Positions 40,434 to 49,484 of a stretch of DNA of 64,000 bases are shown piece by piece. The first letter of the stretch is position 1. Every line of letters begins with the position of its first letter. Made by a program: the position numbers and the translations under genes. The notes under the pieces were generated by a model, which saw only the letters and a list, made by a program, of their open reading frames with translations, did not search any database and had not been told where the DNA came from. Source of the DNA: Ancylobacter novellus DSM 506 (GTDB taxonomy: Bacteria > Pseudomonadota > Alphaproteobacteria > Rhizobiales > Xanthobacteraceae); NCBI RefSeq assembly GCF_000092925.1, contig NC_014217.1, positions 1,798,001-1,862,000 on the forward strand. The letters are read 5' to 3'.

Positions 40434-41882
40434 ATGGCCGACTCCAAGATCGTCCCAGTCATTCTCGCGGGCGGATCCGGCACACGACTCTGGCCGATCT
40501 CACGCGATTCCCTGCCGAAGCAGTTCCTGCCGCTCTCGACCTCCGGCGGCACGCTCTATCAGGACACGCTGCAGCGCGTGGCGCCGGGCGACATGTTCGC
40601 CTCGCCCATCATCGTCACCAATGACGAGTTCCGCTTCTTCGCCCAGCGCCAGGCCCGCGAGATCGGCATTGAGCCGACCGTGCTGCTGGAGCCGGTGCGC
40701 CGCGATTCCGCGCCGGCGCTGATCGCCGCCACGCTGCTTGCGCAGCAGCTCCATGGCGAGGAGGCGATCCTGCTGGTCCTCGCCGCCGACCATGTCATCG
40801 GCGACACCGCTTCCTTCCACGATGCCTGCGGCAAGGCGCTCGGCGCCGCCGGGCTCGGCCATATCGTGACCTTCGGCATTACCCCGACCGAGCCGCGCAC
40901 CTCCTACGGCTATATCCGCCGCGGCGCGGCGCTAAACGGCGGCTCGGCCGCGCAGGTCGAGGCCTTCGCCGAGAAGCCGACCGCCGCCGTGGCGCGCGAC
41001 TATGTCGAGGCCGGCTATCTGTGGAACTCCGGCAACTTCCTCTTCCCCGCGCATGTGATGCTGGAAGAGGCGGAGAGCTTCGAGCCGGAGATCGTCGAGG
41101 CGGTGCGCCGCGCCGTCGAGGGCTCCAAGAGCGACCTCGGCTTCTGCCGGCTGAGCGCCGATTTCCACGCCGCGCCGAGCCTGTCCATCGACTACGCCGT
41201 TCTTGAGCGCACCAGCCGCGCCGCGGTAGTGGAAGGCACCTTCCCCTGGTCCGACGTCGGCAGTTGGAACGCCATGCGCGAGATCGGCGCGGCGGACGAG
41301 AAGGGCAACGTGCAACGTGGCTCGGTGCGGGTCATCGATTCCGTCAATTCCTACGTCCATTCCGAAGGCCCGCTGGTCGCGGCCATCGGCGTGGAAGGGC
41401 TCTCGGTGGTGGCGACCGGCGATGCCGTGCTGGTCATGCCGTCCGAGCGCTCCGAAGAGGTGAAGCACCTCGTCGCTTCGCTCAAGGCCGAGCGCCGCAA
41501 CGAGGCCAATGAACATCCCAAGATGCACCGGCCCTGGGGCAGCTACGAGACCATCAATCTCGGCGGCCGCTTCCGGGTGAAGAAGATCATCGTCGATCCG
41601 GGCGAGCGGCTGTCGCTGCAGAAGCACCACCACCGTTCCGAACACTGGATCGTCGTGCACGGCACCGCCGAAGTCACCGTCGGCGAGACCGTCTCCATGC
41701 TTCAGGAAAACGAGTCGACCTACATCCCGCTCGGCGCCGTCCACCGCCTGACCAATCCCGGCCGCATTCCGCTCGAGCTCATCGAGGTCCAGGTCGGCTC
41801 CTATCTCGGCGAGGACGACATCGTGCGGCTCGACGACGTCTACAACCGCGTCGAGAGCGCCGCGGCCGTTCACGTCTCCTGA
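40434..41882 (+). CDS. manC: Mannose-1-phosphate guanylyltransferase/mannose-6-phosphate isomerase
   Basis: Bifunctional ManC/AlgA-type enzyme, 482 residues, that makes GDP-mannose from fructose-6-phosphate intermediates. The N-terminal nucleotidyltransferase has VILAGGSGTRLWPISRD near residue 9 and EKP near 180. The C-terminal cupin isomerase domain has RPWGSYETI and the metal-binding QKHHHRSEHWIVVHGTAEV near residue 400. Both parts look complete. GDP-mannose (or a derived sugar such as fucose or rhamnose) is therefore likely in the capsule. It heads a three-gene unit with a pyruvyltransferase and a glycosyltransferase. Confidence 0.95.
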   Translation: MADSKIVPVILAGGSGTRLWPISRDSLPKQFLPLSTSGGTLYQDTLQRVAPGDMFASPIIVTNDEFRFFAQRQAREIGIEPTVLLEPVRRDSAPALIAATLLAQQLHGEEAILLVLAADHVIGDTASFHDACGKALGAAGLGHIVTFGITPTEPRTSYGYIRRGAALNGGSAAQVEAFAEKPTAAVARDYVEAGYLWNSGNFLFPAHVMLEEAESFEPEIVEAVRRAVEGSKSDLGFCRLSADFHAAPSLSIDYAVLERTSRAAVVEGTFPWSDVGSWNAMREIGAADEKGNVQRGSVRVIDSVNSYVHSEGPLVAAIGVEGLSVVATGDAVLVMPSERSEEVKHLVASLKAERRNEANEHPKMHRPWGSYETINLGGRFRVKKIIVDPGERLSLQKHHHRSEHWIVVHGTAEVTVGETVSMLQENESTYIPLGAVHRLTNPGRIPLELIEVQVGSYLGEDDIVRLDDVYNRVESAAAVHVS

Positions 41883-41912
41883 GAGGCGGCTCCGGGATCC
41901 CGATCCCCCAAT

Positions 41913-41980
41913 GCGAGCGAAGCGAGGCACGACCATGGGTCTCCGGCGCATCTGGACGAACATCCTTCGAGGCCCGGCCG
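41913..41980. repeat. Fragment of the CATCCTTCGAGG intergenic repeat
   Basis: Two pieces of the palindromic repeat seen complete near 57.9-58.0 kb: GCGAGCGAAGCGAGGC at 41913-41928 and CATCCTTCGAGGCCCGGCCG at 41961-41980. They lie between manC and the next gene, which argues that this stretch is non-coding and that the next gene starts after it. Confidence 0.6.
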
Positions 41981-42063
41981 TCCCGGCCGAGCCTCCCGGC
42001 AGGCGGTCGGGCAGGGGAAACGGGAATTTCGAGTCAGGTTTTGACGAAGAAGGAACAAGCGAC

Positions 42064-43134
42064 GTGATTGAGAACTCGCTGCGCAACATCGTCCGGGACA
42101 AGGGCGCCGTCCCACTCACCTGGGCCGCCGCTACCAAGGTCCAGCACTACCTCAACCTGGGCGACGCCCTCAGTCCGGTCATGGTGGCCCTCGTCTCAGG
42201 GAAACCGATCATCCACCAGGCACATGACGCCCTCTCCGTGCGCATGGCGGCGGTCGGAACCATCGCCCAGAACATGAAGGGCGGCGACGTCTCGATCTGG
42301 GGCACCGGCTCGTCGCGCTATCTCCAGACCGCGCAGGAGGGCGAGCGCGTCGTCTTCCGGCCCGATCCGGCGACCCGCTACCGGGTCTACGCTACGCGCG
42401 GCCCGGTCGGCCGCGCCATCCTCGGCGAGGAGAACGCGGTCGGCGCGCCGGTCTACGGCGATCCGGTCTGGGCGCTGCCGCGCTTCTACAACCCGAAGAT
42501 CGAGAAGAAGTGGGAGATCGGCGTCATCGTCCACCTCTCCGATCTCACCGACCGCGCGCTCGATACGCTGCCGCGCGAGGCCTATGAGCGCTATCACGTG
42601 CCGGCCGACTTCAAGGGCAGCGTGCGCATCATCAACACGCTGACCGCGATCAGTGCGGAATCGATGCGCGAGAAGCTGGACGAGATCCTCGCCTGCAAGC
42701 GCCTCGTCTCCACCAGCCTGCACGGCATGGTGTTCGCCGAGAGCTACGGCATACCCTGCCTCTACTTCGCCCCGCGCGGCACGCCGGACGGGCTGATCAA
42801 CCGCAAGCTCGACCCGGACGACGGCTACGACCTGCGCATCACCGACCTCTACCAGGGGCTCGGGCGCACCCATCTGCCGGTCTATGTCCAGCGCCGCAAC
42901 AAGCCGACCGACTGGGAACACCTGATGTGGTCGATCGACCTCGCCTGGGAACCGGTCGAGTTCGACATCGATCCGCTCATCGACGCCTTCCCGATCGACG
43001 TTGCGCCGATCAGCGCGCCGGCGGGCGCGAGCATCTTCGAGCATCCGCTGATCCGCGACATACCCTACGCCCATGGCGGCGGCGCGGCCCCGCCCAAGGC
43101 GCGGGTGGCGGAGGCCCATGCTGTTGCGGGGTGA
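42064..43134 (+). CDS. Polysaccharide pyruvyl transferase family protein
   Basis: A 356-residue single-domain member of the same family as the duplicated gene upstream, with STSLHGMVFAESYGIP, GDPVWALPRF and GVIVHLSDL. The start is the GTG preceded by AGAAGGA. From there the N-terminus (VIENSLRNIVRDKGAVPLTW) lines up with the start of the duplicated protein (MKTPLEAVVRSEGEVRLGW), whereas the open frame upstream runs through a repeat fragment. It adds pyruvate ketals to capsule sugars by family inference. The next gene overlaps its end by 17 bases. Confidence 0.87.
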   Translation: MIENSLRNIVRDKGAVPLTWAAATKVQHYLNLGDALSPVMVALVSGKPIIHQAHDALSVRMAAVGTIAQNMKGGDVSIWGTGSSRYLQTAQEGERVVFRPDPATRYRVYATRGPVGRAILGEENAVGAPVYGDPVWALPRFYNPKIEKKWEIGVIVHLSDLTDRALDTLPREAYERYHVPADFKGSVRIINTLTAISAESMREKLDEILACKRLVSTSLHGMVFAESYGIPCLYFAPRGTPDGLINRKLDPDDGYDLRITDLYQGLGRTHLPVYVQRRNKPTDWEHLMWSIDLAWEPVEFDIDPLIDAFPIDVAPISAPAGASIFEHPLIRDIPYAHGGGAAPPKARVAEAHAVAG

Positions 43135-44536
43135 CGAGAGCGGCGCGGGAGCTCCTCCGCTCCTGCGGACGCCGCATCAGACGGTTCCGCGGCCGGCGAG
43201 CCGCGGGACCGTGATGATCGACGGCTACAACCTCGCGCTGGAGACGGGCACGGGTGTCGCCACCTATGCCCGCAACCTCAGCTTCGCCTGTGGTGAGCTC
43301 GGCTATCGGACGGAGATCCTCTACGGCACCCGTGCATCCCCCAGCACGGACCCCCTGCTGCGGGAGATCTCCTTCTTCGATCCGAATGCCGGCTCACCCT
43401 CCTTCCTGCTGGAACTGAGCCGGCGGCTGGTGCAGCTCTGCACCTCGCCGCTCGGCCTGCGCGCGCGGCCGGTGCCGATGACCGGCAAGGTCATCTCCCG
43501 CACCTTCCAGTCGCGCATGCCGCATTACGACCTGATCTGGAACGCGCCGGAGCTGTTCTCGCGCAGCTACTGGCACTTCCGCGCCTACAAGCATTTCCTC
43601 ACCGTCGGCGGCGTGACGCGGCCGGACCTGATGCACTGGACCTATCCGCTGCCGATAAGGCTGCCGGGTACGCGCAACATCTACACACTGCACGACCTCG
43701 TGCCGCTGCGTCTGCCCTTCACCACGCTCGACAACAAGAAGATGTACAAGCGGATGATCCAGGGCGTGCTCAAGCGCGCCGACCATATCGTCACCGTCTC
43801 CGAGGCGTCGAAGAAGGATATCGTCGAGCTGTTCGACTATCCGGAGGAGCGGATCACCAACACCTATCAGGCCGTCTCCATCCCGAAGAAATACGCCGAC
43901 AAGCCCGACGACCTCGTGCGCGAGGAAGTGGAGGGGGCCTTCGGGCTCACCTACAAGGGCTATTTCCTGTTCTTCGGCGCCATCGAGCCGAAGAAGAACA
44001 TCTCCCGCCTGATCGAGGCCTATCTCGCCTCGCAGGTCGAGGAGCCGCTGGTGCTGCTCGGCAAGACCGCCTGGAAGGCCGGAGAGGAACTACGCTTCCT
44101 CAATGAGGGCTCGAACCGCTATCTGGAGCAGCTCGACAACCTCACCTTCACCCGCGACCGCGTGCGCCGTTTCGACTACGCGCCGTTCCCGCTGCTGGTG
44201 AGCCTGATCCGCGGCGCCAAGGCGCTGGTCTTCCCCTCGCTCTATGAGGGCTTCGGCCTGCCGGTGCTGGAGGCGATGTCGCTCGGCACGCCGGTGATTA
44301 CCTCCAACACCGCCTCGATCCCGGAAGTCGCGGGCGACGCGGCGCTGCTGGTCGACCCCTACGACCCGCGCGCCATCGCCGACGCCATTAAGGTCATGGC
44401 GACGGATTCGGCGCTGCGCGAGACGTTTTCCGCGCGGGGTAGGGCGCAGGCGGCGCTGTTCTCGGAAGAGCGCTACCGCGAGCGGCTGTCTTCGCTCTAT
44501 GCCCGGCTGATGCCGGAGACCGCGCCGGTCGGCTGA
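43118..44536 (+). CDS. GT4-family glycosyltransferase
   Basis: A glycosyltransferase of about 472 residues. After a 33-residue lead it has [22 protein letters not shown], the standard N-terminal acceptor-binding glycine region. Later come [47 protein letters not shown] and the EX7E donor motif [15 protein letters not shown]. It resembles mannosyltransferases of capsule loci, in keeping with manC two genes upstream. The ATG at 43118 has GGAGG ahead; a later ATG (MIDGYN) is the alternative start. Last gene of the capsule locus. Confidence 0.9.
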   Translation: MLLRGDESGAGAPPLLRTPHQTVPRPASRGTVMIDGYNLALETGTGVATYARNLSFACGELGYRTEILYGTRASPSTDPLLREISFFDPNAGSPSFLLELSRRLVQLCTSPLGLRARPVPMTGKVISRTFQSRMPHYDLIWNAPELFSRSYWHFRAYKHFLTVGGVTRPDLMHWTYPLPIRLPGTRNIYTLHDLVPLRLPFTTLDNKKMYKRMIQGVLKRADHIVTVSEASKKDIVELFDYPEERITNTYQAVSIPKKYADKPDDLVREEVEGAFGLTYKGYFLFFGAIEPKKNISRLIEAYLASQVEEPLVLLGKTAWKAGEELRFLNEGSNRYLEQLDNLTFTRDRVRRFDYAPFPLLVSLIRGAKALVFPSLYEGFGLPVLEAMSLGTPVITSNTASIPEVAGDAALLVDPYDPRAIADAIKVMATDSALRETFSARGRAQAALFSEERYRERLSSLYARLMPETAPVG

Positions 44537-44653
44537 CGCCGGCGGAAGCTCAAATATCCGTCGTTTCGCCCTTTTCCGTCATGGTATTTTGGTGGCACTC
44601 GGCGCACCATGCGCCGTCGCCGCACCGTGCGGCATCAAGGGTGGGGACGGGGT

Positions 44654-44941
44654 ATGAAATACGCATTCGCGATTGCGGCGCTGATCGCCAGCCTGACGCC
44701 GGCGGCGGCCGAGAAGTGGGACCTGTCGACGATGACCTGCAAGCAGTTCGTCGATAGCGACAAGGAGACGATCGGGATCATCCTCACCTGGCTCGACGCC
44801 TACTACAAGGACGAGGACGCCCCGCCGGTGATCGACACCGACAAGTTCGTCAACAATGCCGAGAAGCTCGGCGGCTATTGCGGCATGAACCCGGAGCTCG
44901 GACTCATCACCGCCTCGGACTCGGTGCTCGGCGACAAGTAG
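44654..44941 (+). CDS. HdeA/HdeB family periplasmic protein
   Basis: A 95-residue secreted protein. It has a signal peptide MKYAFAIAALIASLTPAAA, then WDLSTMTCKQFVDSDKETIG and a second Cys in GGYCGMN. The two Cys residues match the disulfide of HdeA-type acid-stress chaperones, and the small helical domain fits the family. The start at MKYAF is chosen because the 15 codons before it are Arg-rich and would spoil the signal peptide. Stand-alone gene between the capsule locus and rlpA, followed by a terminator. A role in acid or periplasmic stress is a family inference. Confidence 0.82.
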   Translation: MKYAFAIAALIASLTPAAAEKWDLSTMTCKQFVDSDKETIGIILTWLDAYYKDEDAPPVIDTDKFVNNAEKLGGYCGMNPELGLITASDSVLGDK

Positions 44942-45002
44942 CCGGCAATCGGATGCGGAGGAGGGCGGTCGGCGCCTGCCGGCCGTGCCTCCGAGCGCAG
45001 GA

Positions 45003-45034
45003 TTCGCCCTGAGGCGACTGTTGGGCGAATTTTT
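45003..45034 (+). terminator. Intrinsic terminator after the HdeA-like gene
   Basis: Seven-bp stem TTCGCCC/GGGCGAA with a 13-base loop, followed at once by TTTTT. It lies about 60 bases beyond the HdeA-like stop, in the right direction. A standard Rho-independent terminator. Confidence 0.8.
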
Positions 45035-45174
45035 GGCGCCACAACCGCAGGACGAAACCTGCCACGCTAGAATACCTTTGACCCTCCGTTACTTACGCTT
45101 CGTTCACCATGATGGGCGATGCGCCGCATTTTCGCCTCACTCGGGCAGCCTCCTGAAGGACAAGGAGTGGGATC

Positions 45175-45204
45175 ATGGCTATCTTGGCCATTGATCTTGG
45201 GTGA
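45175..45204 (+). other. Nine-codon mini-ORF with strong ribosome site (possible leader peptide)
   Basis: ATG-GCT-ATC-TTG-GCC-ATT-GAT-CTT-GGG-TGA encodes MAILAIDLG. It is preceded by AAGGACAAGGAG with good spacing. It lies 80 bases upstream of rlpA. No codon bias pointing to an attenuator is visible. It could be a leader peptide or a chance frame. Confidence 0.3.
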
Positions 45205-45283
45205 GGTGCGCTCGTCCCTTTCTGGTCTGCGCGATCAATGACGCAGGCTGCGGGGCAGGGCGCGGGATAAGCGGTCGGGGTGA

Positions 45284-46357
45284 ATGGGGACGATTCCAGC
45301 TCTTGTACGAGCCACCGGCCTTGTCTCGGCACGCGGAGCCGCCATCCGGCTCGGCCGCATCGCGGCGCTGTGCGGCATCGGCCTCGTCGTTGCCAACTGC
45401 AGTGGCGGCAACAAGCTCTCCAGCCGGATCGACCCCAAATACGGCGTCTCTGCCAGCCCGCGTGTCATCGCCTTCGGCCAGCCGGTCCCCAAGGGCGGCG
45501 GCACCTATCGCGTCGGCAAGCCCTATGTCGTCGCCGGCAAGACCTATGTGCCGGCCGAGCCGACGAATTATCGCACCGAGGGTCTCGCCTCCTGGTACGG
45601 CGACGACTTCCACGGTCGCCTGACCGCCAATGGCGAAATCTTCGACATGCACTCCATCGCCGCGGCGCATCCGACGCTGCCGATGCCATCCTATGTGCGT
45701 GTGACCAATGTGCAGAACGGTCGCTCGATGGTGGTGCGCGTGAATGATCGCGGTCCCTATCACGGCAATCGCGTGATCGACGTCTCGCAGCGCGCCGCCG
45801 ACCTGCTCGGCTTCAAAGGCCGCGGCACCGCCCGCGTGCGGGTCGAATATGTCGGCCGCGCGCCGCTCGAGGGTTCGGACGACGTCCAGCTCGCTTCGAC
45901 GCTGCGCACCAACGGCAAGCCAGCCGCCATGCCGAACGTGATGGTCGCCTCCGCCGGTCCGCTGCGCGGCACCATGGCTTCCGTGCCGGTGCCGCCGAGC
46001 CGGCCGTTCGATCTCGGCGACGATGCCGAGGAGCAGGTGGCGCGGGCGCCTGCCGCTCCCGGCCCGGTCGCCCCGGTGCGCGTCGCCTCCAAGCCCCGTC
46101 CGGCCACGATCGCCGCCGCGCCGCTGCCGGCGCCGGCCATGGTTCCGGCCAAGCCCGCCCCGACCCGCCCGGTGCAGGTGGCGAGCTGGCAGCCGCCAGT
46201 CCGCACCACTCCCGTGCGCACCGCGCCGCCGGCACCCACCGCCCAGCCGGCCGCCTCGGGCGCGCCCACGGGCTGGGTCGTCGGCGCGCAGCCGGTCCTG
46301 GGCTATGCCGCCCCTGGCATCGACACCACGGTCGATACCGGCCGCGGCCTCTACTGA
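45284..46357 (+). CDS. rlpA: Septal ring lytic transglycosylase RlpA-like lipoprotein
   Basis: A 357-residue envelope protein. The lipoprotein-like signal ends in GLVVANCSGG, with Cys near residue 39. The double-psi beta-barrel domain (RlpA/DPBB) covers about residues 98-190: EGLASWYGDDFHGRLTANGEIFD and VRVNDRGPYHGNRVIDVSQRAA, including the catalytic-type Asp in VNDRGPY. The C-terminal 150 residues are a Pro/Ala/Val-rich linker-like tail with no SPOR domain. RlpA enzymes cleave denuded glycan strands at division sites. It is followed by a D,D-carboxypeptidase gene, the usual alphaproteobacterial pair. Confidence 0.92.
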   Translation: MGTIPALVRATGLVSARGAAIRLGRIAALCGIGLVVANCSGGNKLSSRIDPKYGVSASPRVIAFGQPVPKGGGTYRVGKPYVVAGKTYVPAEPTNYRTEGLASWYGDDFHGRLTANGEIFDMHSIAAAHPTLPMPSYVRVTNVQNGRSMVVRVNDRGPYHGNRVIDVSQRAADLLGFKGRGTARVRVEYVGRAPLEGSDDVQLASTLRTNGKPAAMPNVMVASAGPLRGTMASVPVPPSRPFDLGDDAEEQVARAPAAPGPVAPVRVASKPRPATIAAAPLPAPAMVPAKPAPTRPVQVASWQPPVRTTPVRTAPPAPTAQPAASGAPTGWVVGAQPVLGYAAPGIDTTVDTGRGLY

Positions 46358-46439
46358 TTTCCCGTCCGCCCACGCGCCGCATTGCGGCGGCCCCCGCCGG
46401 CTGCTAACTCTGCCTTGAGCCGGGGGAGGGTTGTTGAGC

Positions 46440-47684
46440 ATGCTGCGCACGATGAGCCCCGACCAAAGCATTCCCGGCGGGACCGCCGCCCTCCGGACGG
46501 TCCTTCTCGCCTCTTTCGTCCTGTTCTGCCTTGCCGCCTTCGTGCTGCCCGCGCTCGCGCAGACGCAGCCGGAGATTGCCGCGCCTCAGGCGATCCTGAT
46601 GGATTTCGAGAGCGGCACGGTGCTGTTCGAGAAGGCCGCGGACACGCAGAGCGCACCAGGCAGCATCGCCAAGCTGATGAGCCTTGCCGTGATCTTCCGC
46701 GAGATCACCGAGGGCCGGCTGTCGCCCGACACCGAGTTCAAGGTCTCCGAATATGCCTGGCGGCGCGGCGGCGCGCCCTCTGGCGGCGCCACCATGTTCG
46801 CGGCGCTGAACAGCTCGATCAAGGTCAGCGACCTGCTGCGCGGCGCCATCATCCCGTCCGGCAACGACGCCACCATCATCCTGGCCGAAGGCATCTCCGG
46901 CAACGAGCTCGGCTTCTCGGTGAAGATGAACGAGGAGGCCAAGCGTCTCGGCCTCACCGGCTCCAGCTTCCACAATTCCAACGGCCTGTCCGATCCCGAC
47001 CAGAAGACCACGGCGCGGGACATGGCGAAGATCGCCACCCACATCATCCGCGACTACCCCGACCTCTATAAGATCTTCAGCGAGCCGGACTTTCTCTGGA
47101 GCAAGATCCGCCAGAGCAACCGCAACCCGCTGCTGGGCATGAGCCTCGGCGCGGACGGCTTCATGACCGGCTACCTGAAGGAAGGCGGCTTCAATCTCGT
47201 CGGCTCGGCGGTGCAGAACAACCAGCGGCTCATCGTCGTGATCCTCGGCGGGAAGAGCGAGAAGGAGCGGGCCGAGGACGCGCGCAAGCTGCTCGAATGG
47301 GGCTTCCGTTCCTTCGAATCCCGCCTGCTGTTCGAGCCCGGCCAGATCGTCGGCGAGGCGACGCTCTATGGCGGCGAGCGCGGCGGCGCGCCGCTGACCG
47401 GAACCGGGCCCATCCGGGTGCTGGTGCCGCGCAGCGGCGATGAGCGCGTCACCGCCAAGATCCGCTTCGACGGCCCGATCCGGGCGCCGGTGGAGAAAGG
47501 CCAGCAGCTGGCCCAGCTCGACGTCTATCGCGGCGACCAGCTGGCGCTGGCGGTGCCCTTGATCGCCGCCGAATCCGTGCCGGAAGGACCGCTGTGGCGC
47601 CGCGCCATGGACGGCGCCTATGAGCTGGTGGTCGGCCTGCTGCGCCAGGGCTACGCCAAGCTGACCAGCGCCGCGACAAGCTGA
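46440..47684 (+). CDS. dacA: D-alanyl-D-alanine carboxypeptidase family protein (PBP5-like) with altered KTG motif
   Basis: A 414-residue periplasmic low-molecular-weight penicillin-binding protein. After a hydrophobic signal segment (LLASFVLFCLAAFVLPALA) come the active-site SxxK (Ser75-IAK78) and SxN (Ser140-GN142). The third motif, normally KTG, reads DGFMTGYL with Met242 replacing Lys. The PBP5 C-terminal beta domain and an amphipathic C-terminus are present, so the protein is full length. The ATG is used rather than two TTG codons just upstream. The role is trimming peptidoglycan stem peptides; the Met may reduce activity or beta-lactam binding. Confidence 0.9.
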   Translation: MLRTMSPDQSIPGGTAALRTVLLASFVLFCLAAFVLPALAQTQPEIAAPQAILMDFESGTVLFEKAADTQSAPGSIAKLMSLAVIFREITEGRLSPDTEFKVSEYAWRRGGAPSGGATMFAALNSSIKVSDLLRGAIIPSGNDATIILAEGISGNELGFSVKMNEEAKRLGLTGSSFHNSNGLSDPDQKTTARDMAKIATHIIRDYPDLYKIFSEPDFLWSKIRQSNRNPLLGMSLGADGFMTGYLKEGGFNLVGSAVQNNQRLIVVILGGKSEKERAEDARKLLEWGFRSFESRLLFEPGQIVGEATLYGGERGGAPLTGTGPIRVLVPRSGDERVTAKIRFDGPIRAPVEKGQQLAQLDVYRGDQLALAVPLIAAESVPEGPLWRRAMDGAYELVVGLLRQGYAKLTSAATS

Positions 47685-47686
47685 GC

Positions 47687-48418
47687 ATGCCGCCGCGCAA
47701 GACCGACAAGGCCGAGAAAGCCGACGGGAACGTCACGGCGCTGCGCCGCGCGCGCGCGCCGGCGCCCGGCCGCTTCATTACCTTCGAGGGCGGGGAGGGC
47801 GCCGGCAAGTCGACGCAGGTGCGGCGGCTGCGCGAGAAGCTCGCCGAACTCGGCATCGAGGCGGTGGCCACGCGCGAGCCCGGCGGCTCGACCGGCGCCG
47901 AGATCATGCGCCATCTCATCCTCTCCGGCGCCGCCAAGCCGCTCGGCCCGCTCGCCGAGGCGGCGCTGTTCGCCGCCGCCCGCGCCGACCATCTCGACGC
48001 CACCATCCGCCCGGCGCTGGCCCGCGGAGCCTGGGTGGTCTGCGACCGCTTCGCCGATTCCACCCGCGCCTATCAGGGCGTGCTCGGCAATATCGATCCG
48101 CGCCTCATCGCGGCGCTGGAGGAGGTGACGGTCGGCGACACCCGGCCCGACCTCACGCTGATCCTCGACATTCCCGCGGAGGAGGGGCTGTCCCGCGCCT
48201 CTGCCCGCTCAGGGGTTGCCGCCGACCGCTTCGAGAGCGAGGGGGTGGGCTTCCACCGCCGCCTGCGCGAGGCGTTCCGCGCGCTGGCCGAGAATGAGCC
48301 GCAGCGCTGCGTGCTGATCGATGCCCGCCCCGACGCCGACACGGTAGCCGAGGCGATCTGGACGGCGGTGCAGGAGCGGCTGCGTCCCGCCCAGCCCCGC
48401 CGGAGGGCACGCCGGTGA
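47687..48418 (+). CDS. tmk: Thymidylate kinase
   Basis: A 243-residue dTMP kinase that phosphorylates dTMP to dTDP for DNA synthesis. The P-loop is FEGGEGAGKSTQ near residue 32, DRFADSTRAYQG is the DR(Y/F)xxS substrate motif near 120, and a LID-region SARSGVAADRFE follows. A basic N-terminal extension of about 25 residues precedes the usual start, common in related genomes. It lies two bases after the carboxypeptidase gene and overlaps holB. Confidence 0.95.
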   Translation: MPPRKTDKAEKADGNVTALRRARAPAPGRFITFEGGEGAGKSTQVRRLREKLAELGIEAVATREPGGSTGAEIMRHLILSGAAKPLGPLAEAALFAAARADHLDATIRPALARGAWVVCDRFADSTRAYQGVLGNIDPRLIAALEEVTVGDTRPDLTLILDIPAEEGLSRASARSGVAADRFESEGVGFHRRLREAFRALAENEPQRCVLIDARPDADTVAEAIWTAVQERLRPAQPRRRARR

Positions 48419-49449
48419 GCGAAGCGGCCCCCGAAGGCGACCGCTTCGGCACCGCCCCTGCGCCGCGGGAGCGCACGCGGCTCATCGGCCATGAGGAAGC
48501 GCAGACCATGGTGCGCGCCGCCTGGGACGCCGGCCGGCTGCCGCATGCGCTGCTGCTCGGCGGGGCGGAAGGCATCGGCAAGGCGACGCTCGCCTACACG
48601 ATCGCCCGCTTCGTATTGTCCGGCGGCGCCGCACCGGCGCATTCGCTCACCGTTGACCCGTCCCACCCGGCCGCGCGGCAGGTGGCGGCGCTCTCCCATC
48701 CCGACCTTCTGGTGCTGCGGCGCGTGCCGAACGACAGCGGCAAGCTGCCCTCGATGATCCCGGCCGAGCAGGTGCGCAAGGTGCGCTCCTTCTTCGGCTC
48801 TACGGCGGCGCTGGGCGGCTGGCGGGTCTGCATCGTCGACACGCTCGACGAGATGAACGCGCAAGGCGCCAACGCGCTGCTGAAGACGCTGGAGGAACCC
48901 CCGAGCCGCTCGCTCTTCCTGCTGGTCAGCCACGCGCCGGGCCGGCTGTTGCCGACCATACGTTCGCGCTGCCGCATGGTGCCGCTGCGCGCGCTTACCG
49001 GCGAGGAGGTCGTCGCGGCGCTGGAGGACCTTGCCGACGTCCTGCCAGACCTCGACCGCTCCCGCTTCACCGAGGCGGCGGAAGCCTCCGGCGGCAGCGT
49101 TCGCGAGGCGCTGAGCCTGCTCTCCGGCGACGGGCTCGCCGTGCGCAACGCGACGAGCGTGCTGCTCGACAGCTTGCCCGATGTCGACCCGAAGGCACTG
49201 CACGCGCTCGGCGAGAAGCTGCAGGGCGACCGGGGAGGGGCGCTGGAAAGCTTCGTCTCGACCGTCGAGGACTGGGTCTCCGACCACGCCACCGGGCGGC
49301 GCCAGAGCACCGCCGTTCGCCTTGCACGGCTGCCGGAGGTGTGGGAGAAGGTTCGCCGCGCCGCGGTCGACGCCGACGTGTACAATCTCGACCGCAAGAC
49401 CCTCGTCTTCCGGATCTTCGCGTCGCTCGACGAGGCCGTGCGCCCCTGA
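48415..49449 (+). CDS. holB: DNA polymerase III delta prime subunit
   Basis: Clamp-loader subunit delta', 344 residues, AAA+ fold. The degenerate P-loop [20 protein letters not shown] is near residue 44. [26 protein letters not shown] and [22 protein letters not shown] mark the Walker B and sensor regions. No zinc Cys set is visible, unlike E. coli delta'. The GTG start overlaps the tmk stop by four bases, the typical tmk-holB coupling. Confidence 0.94.
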   Translation: MSEAAPEGDRFGTAPAPRERTRLIGHEEAQTMVRAAWDAGRLPHALLLGGAEGIGKATLAYTIARFVLSGGAAPAHSLTVDPSHPAARQVAALSHPDLLVLRRVPNDSGKLPSMIPAEQVRKVRSFFGSTAALGGWRVCIVDTLDEMNAQGANALLKTLEEPPSRSLFLLVSHAPGRLLPTIRSRCRMVPLRALTGEEVVAALEDLADVLPDLDRSRFTEAAEASGGSVREALSLLSGDGLAVRNATSVLLDSLPDVDPKALHALGEKLQGDRGGALESFVSTVEDWVSDHATGRRQSTAVRLARLPEVWEKVRRAAVDADVYNLDRKTLVFRIFASLDEAVRP

Positions 49450-49484
49450 CAGCGCGGGAGCCGGACGTGCCGCAGGAACCGACC

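Larger units (their letters stand above)
44942..45283. other. Non-coding gap between the HdeA-like gene and rlpA
   Basis: About 340 bases. It holds the intrinsic terminator at 45003-45034, then a TTGACC-containing stretch near 45078 that may belong to the rlpA promoter. It also holds a nine-codon open frame (45175-45204) with a strong AAGGAG ribosome site. No tRNA-like fold was seen. Confidence 0.6.
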
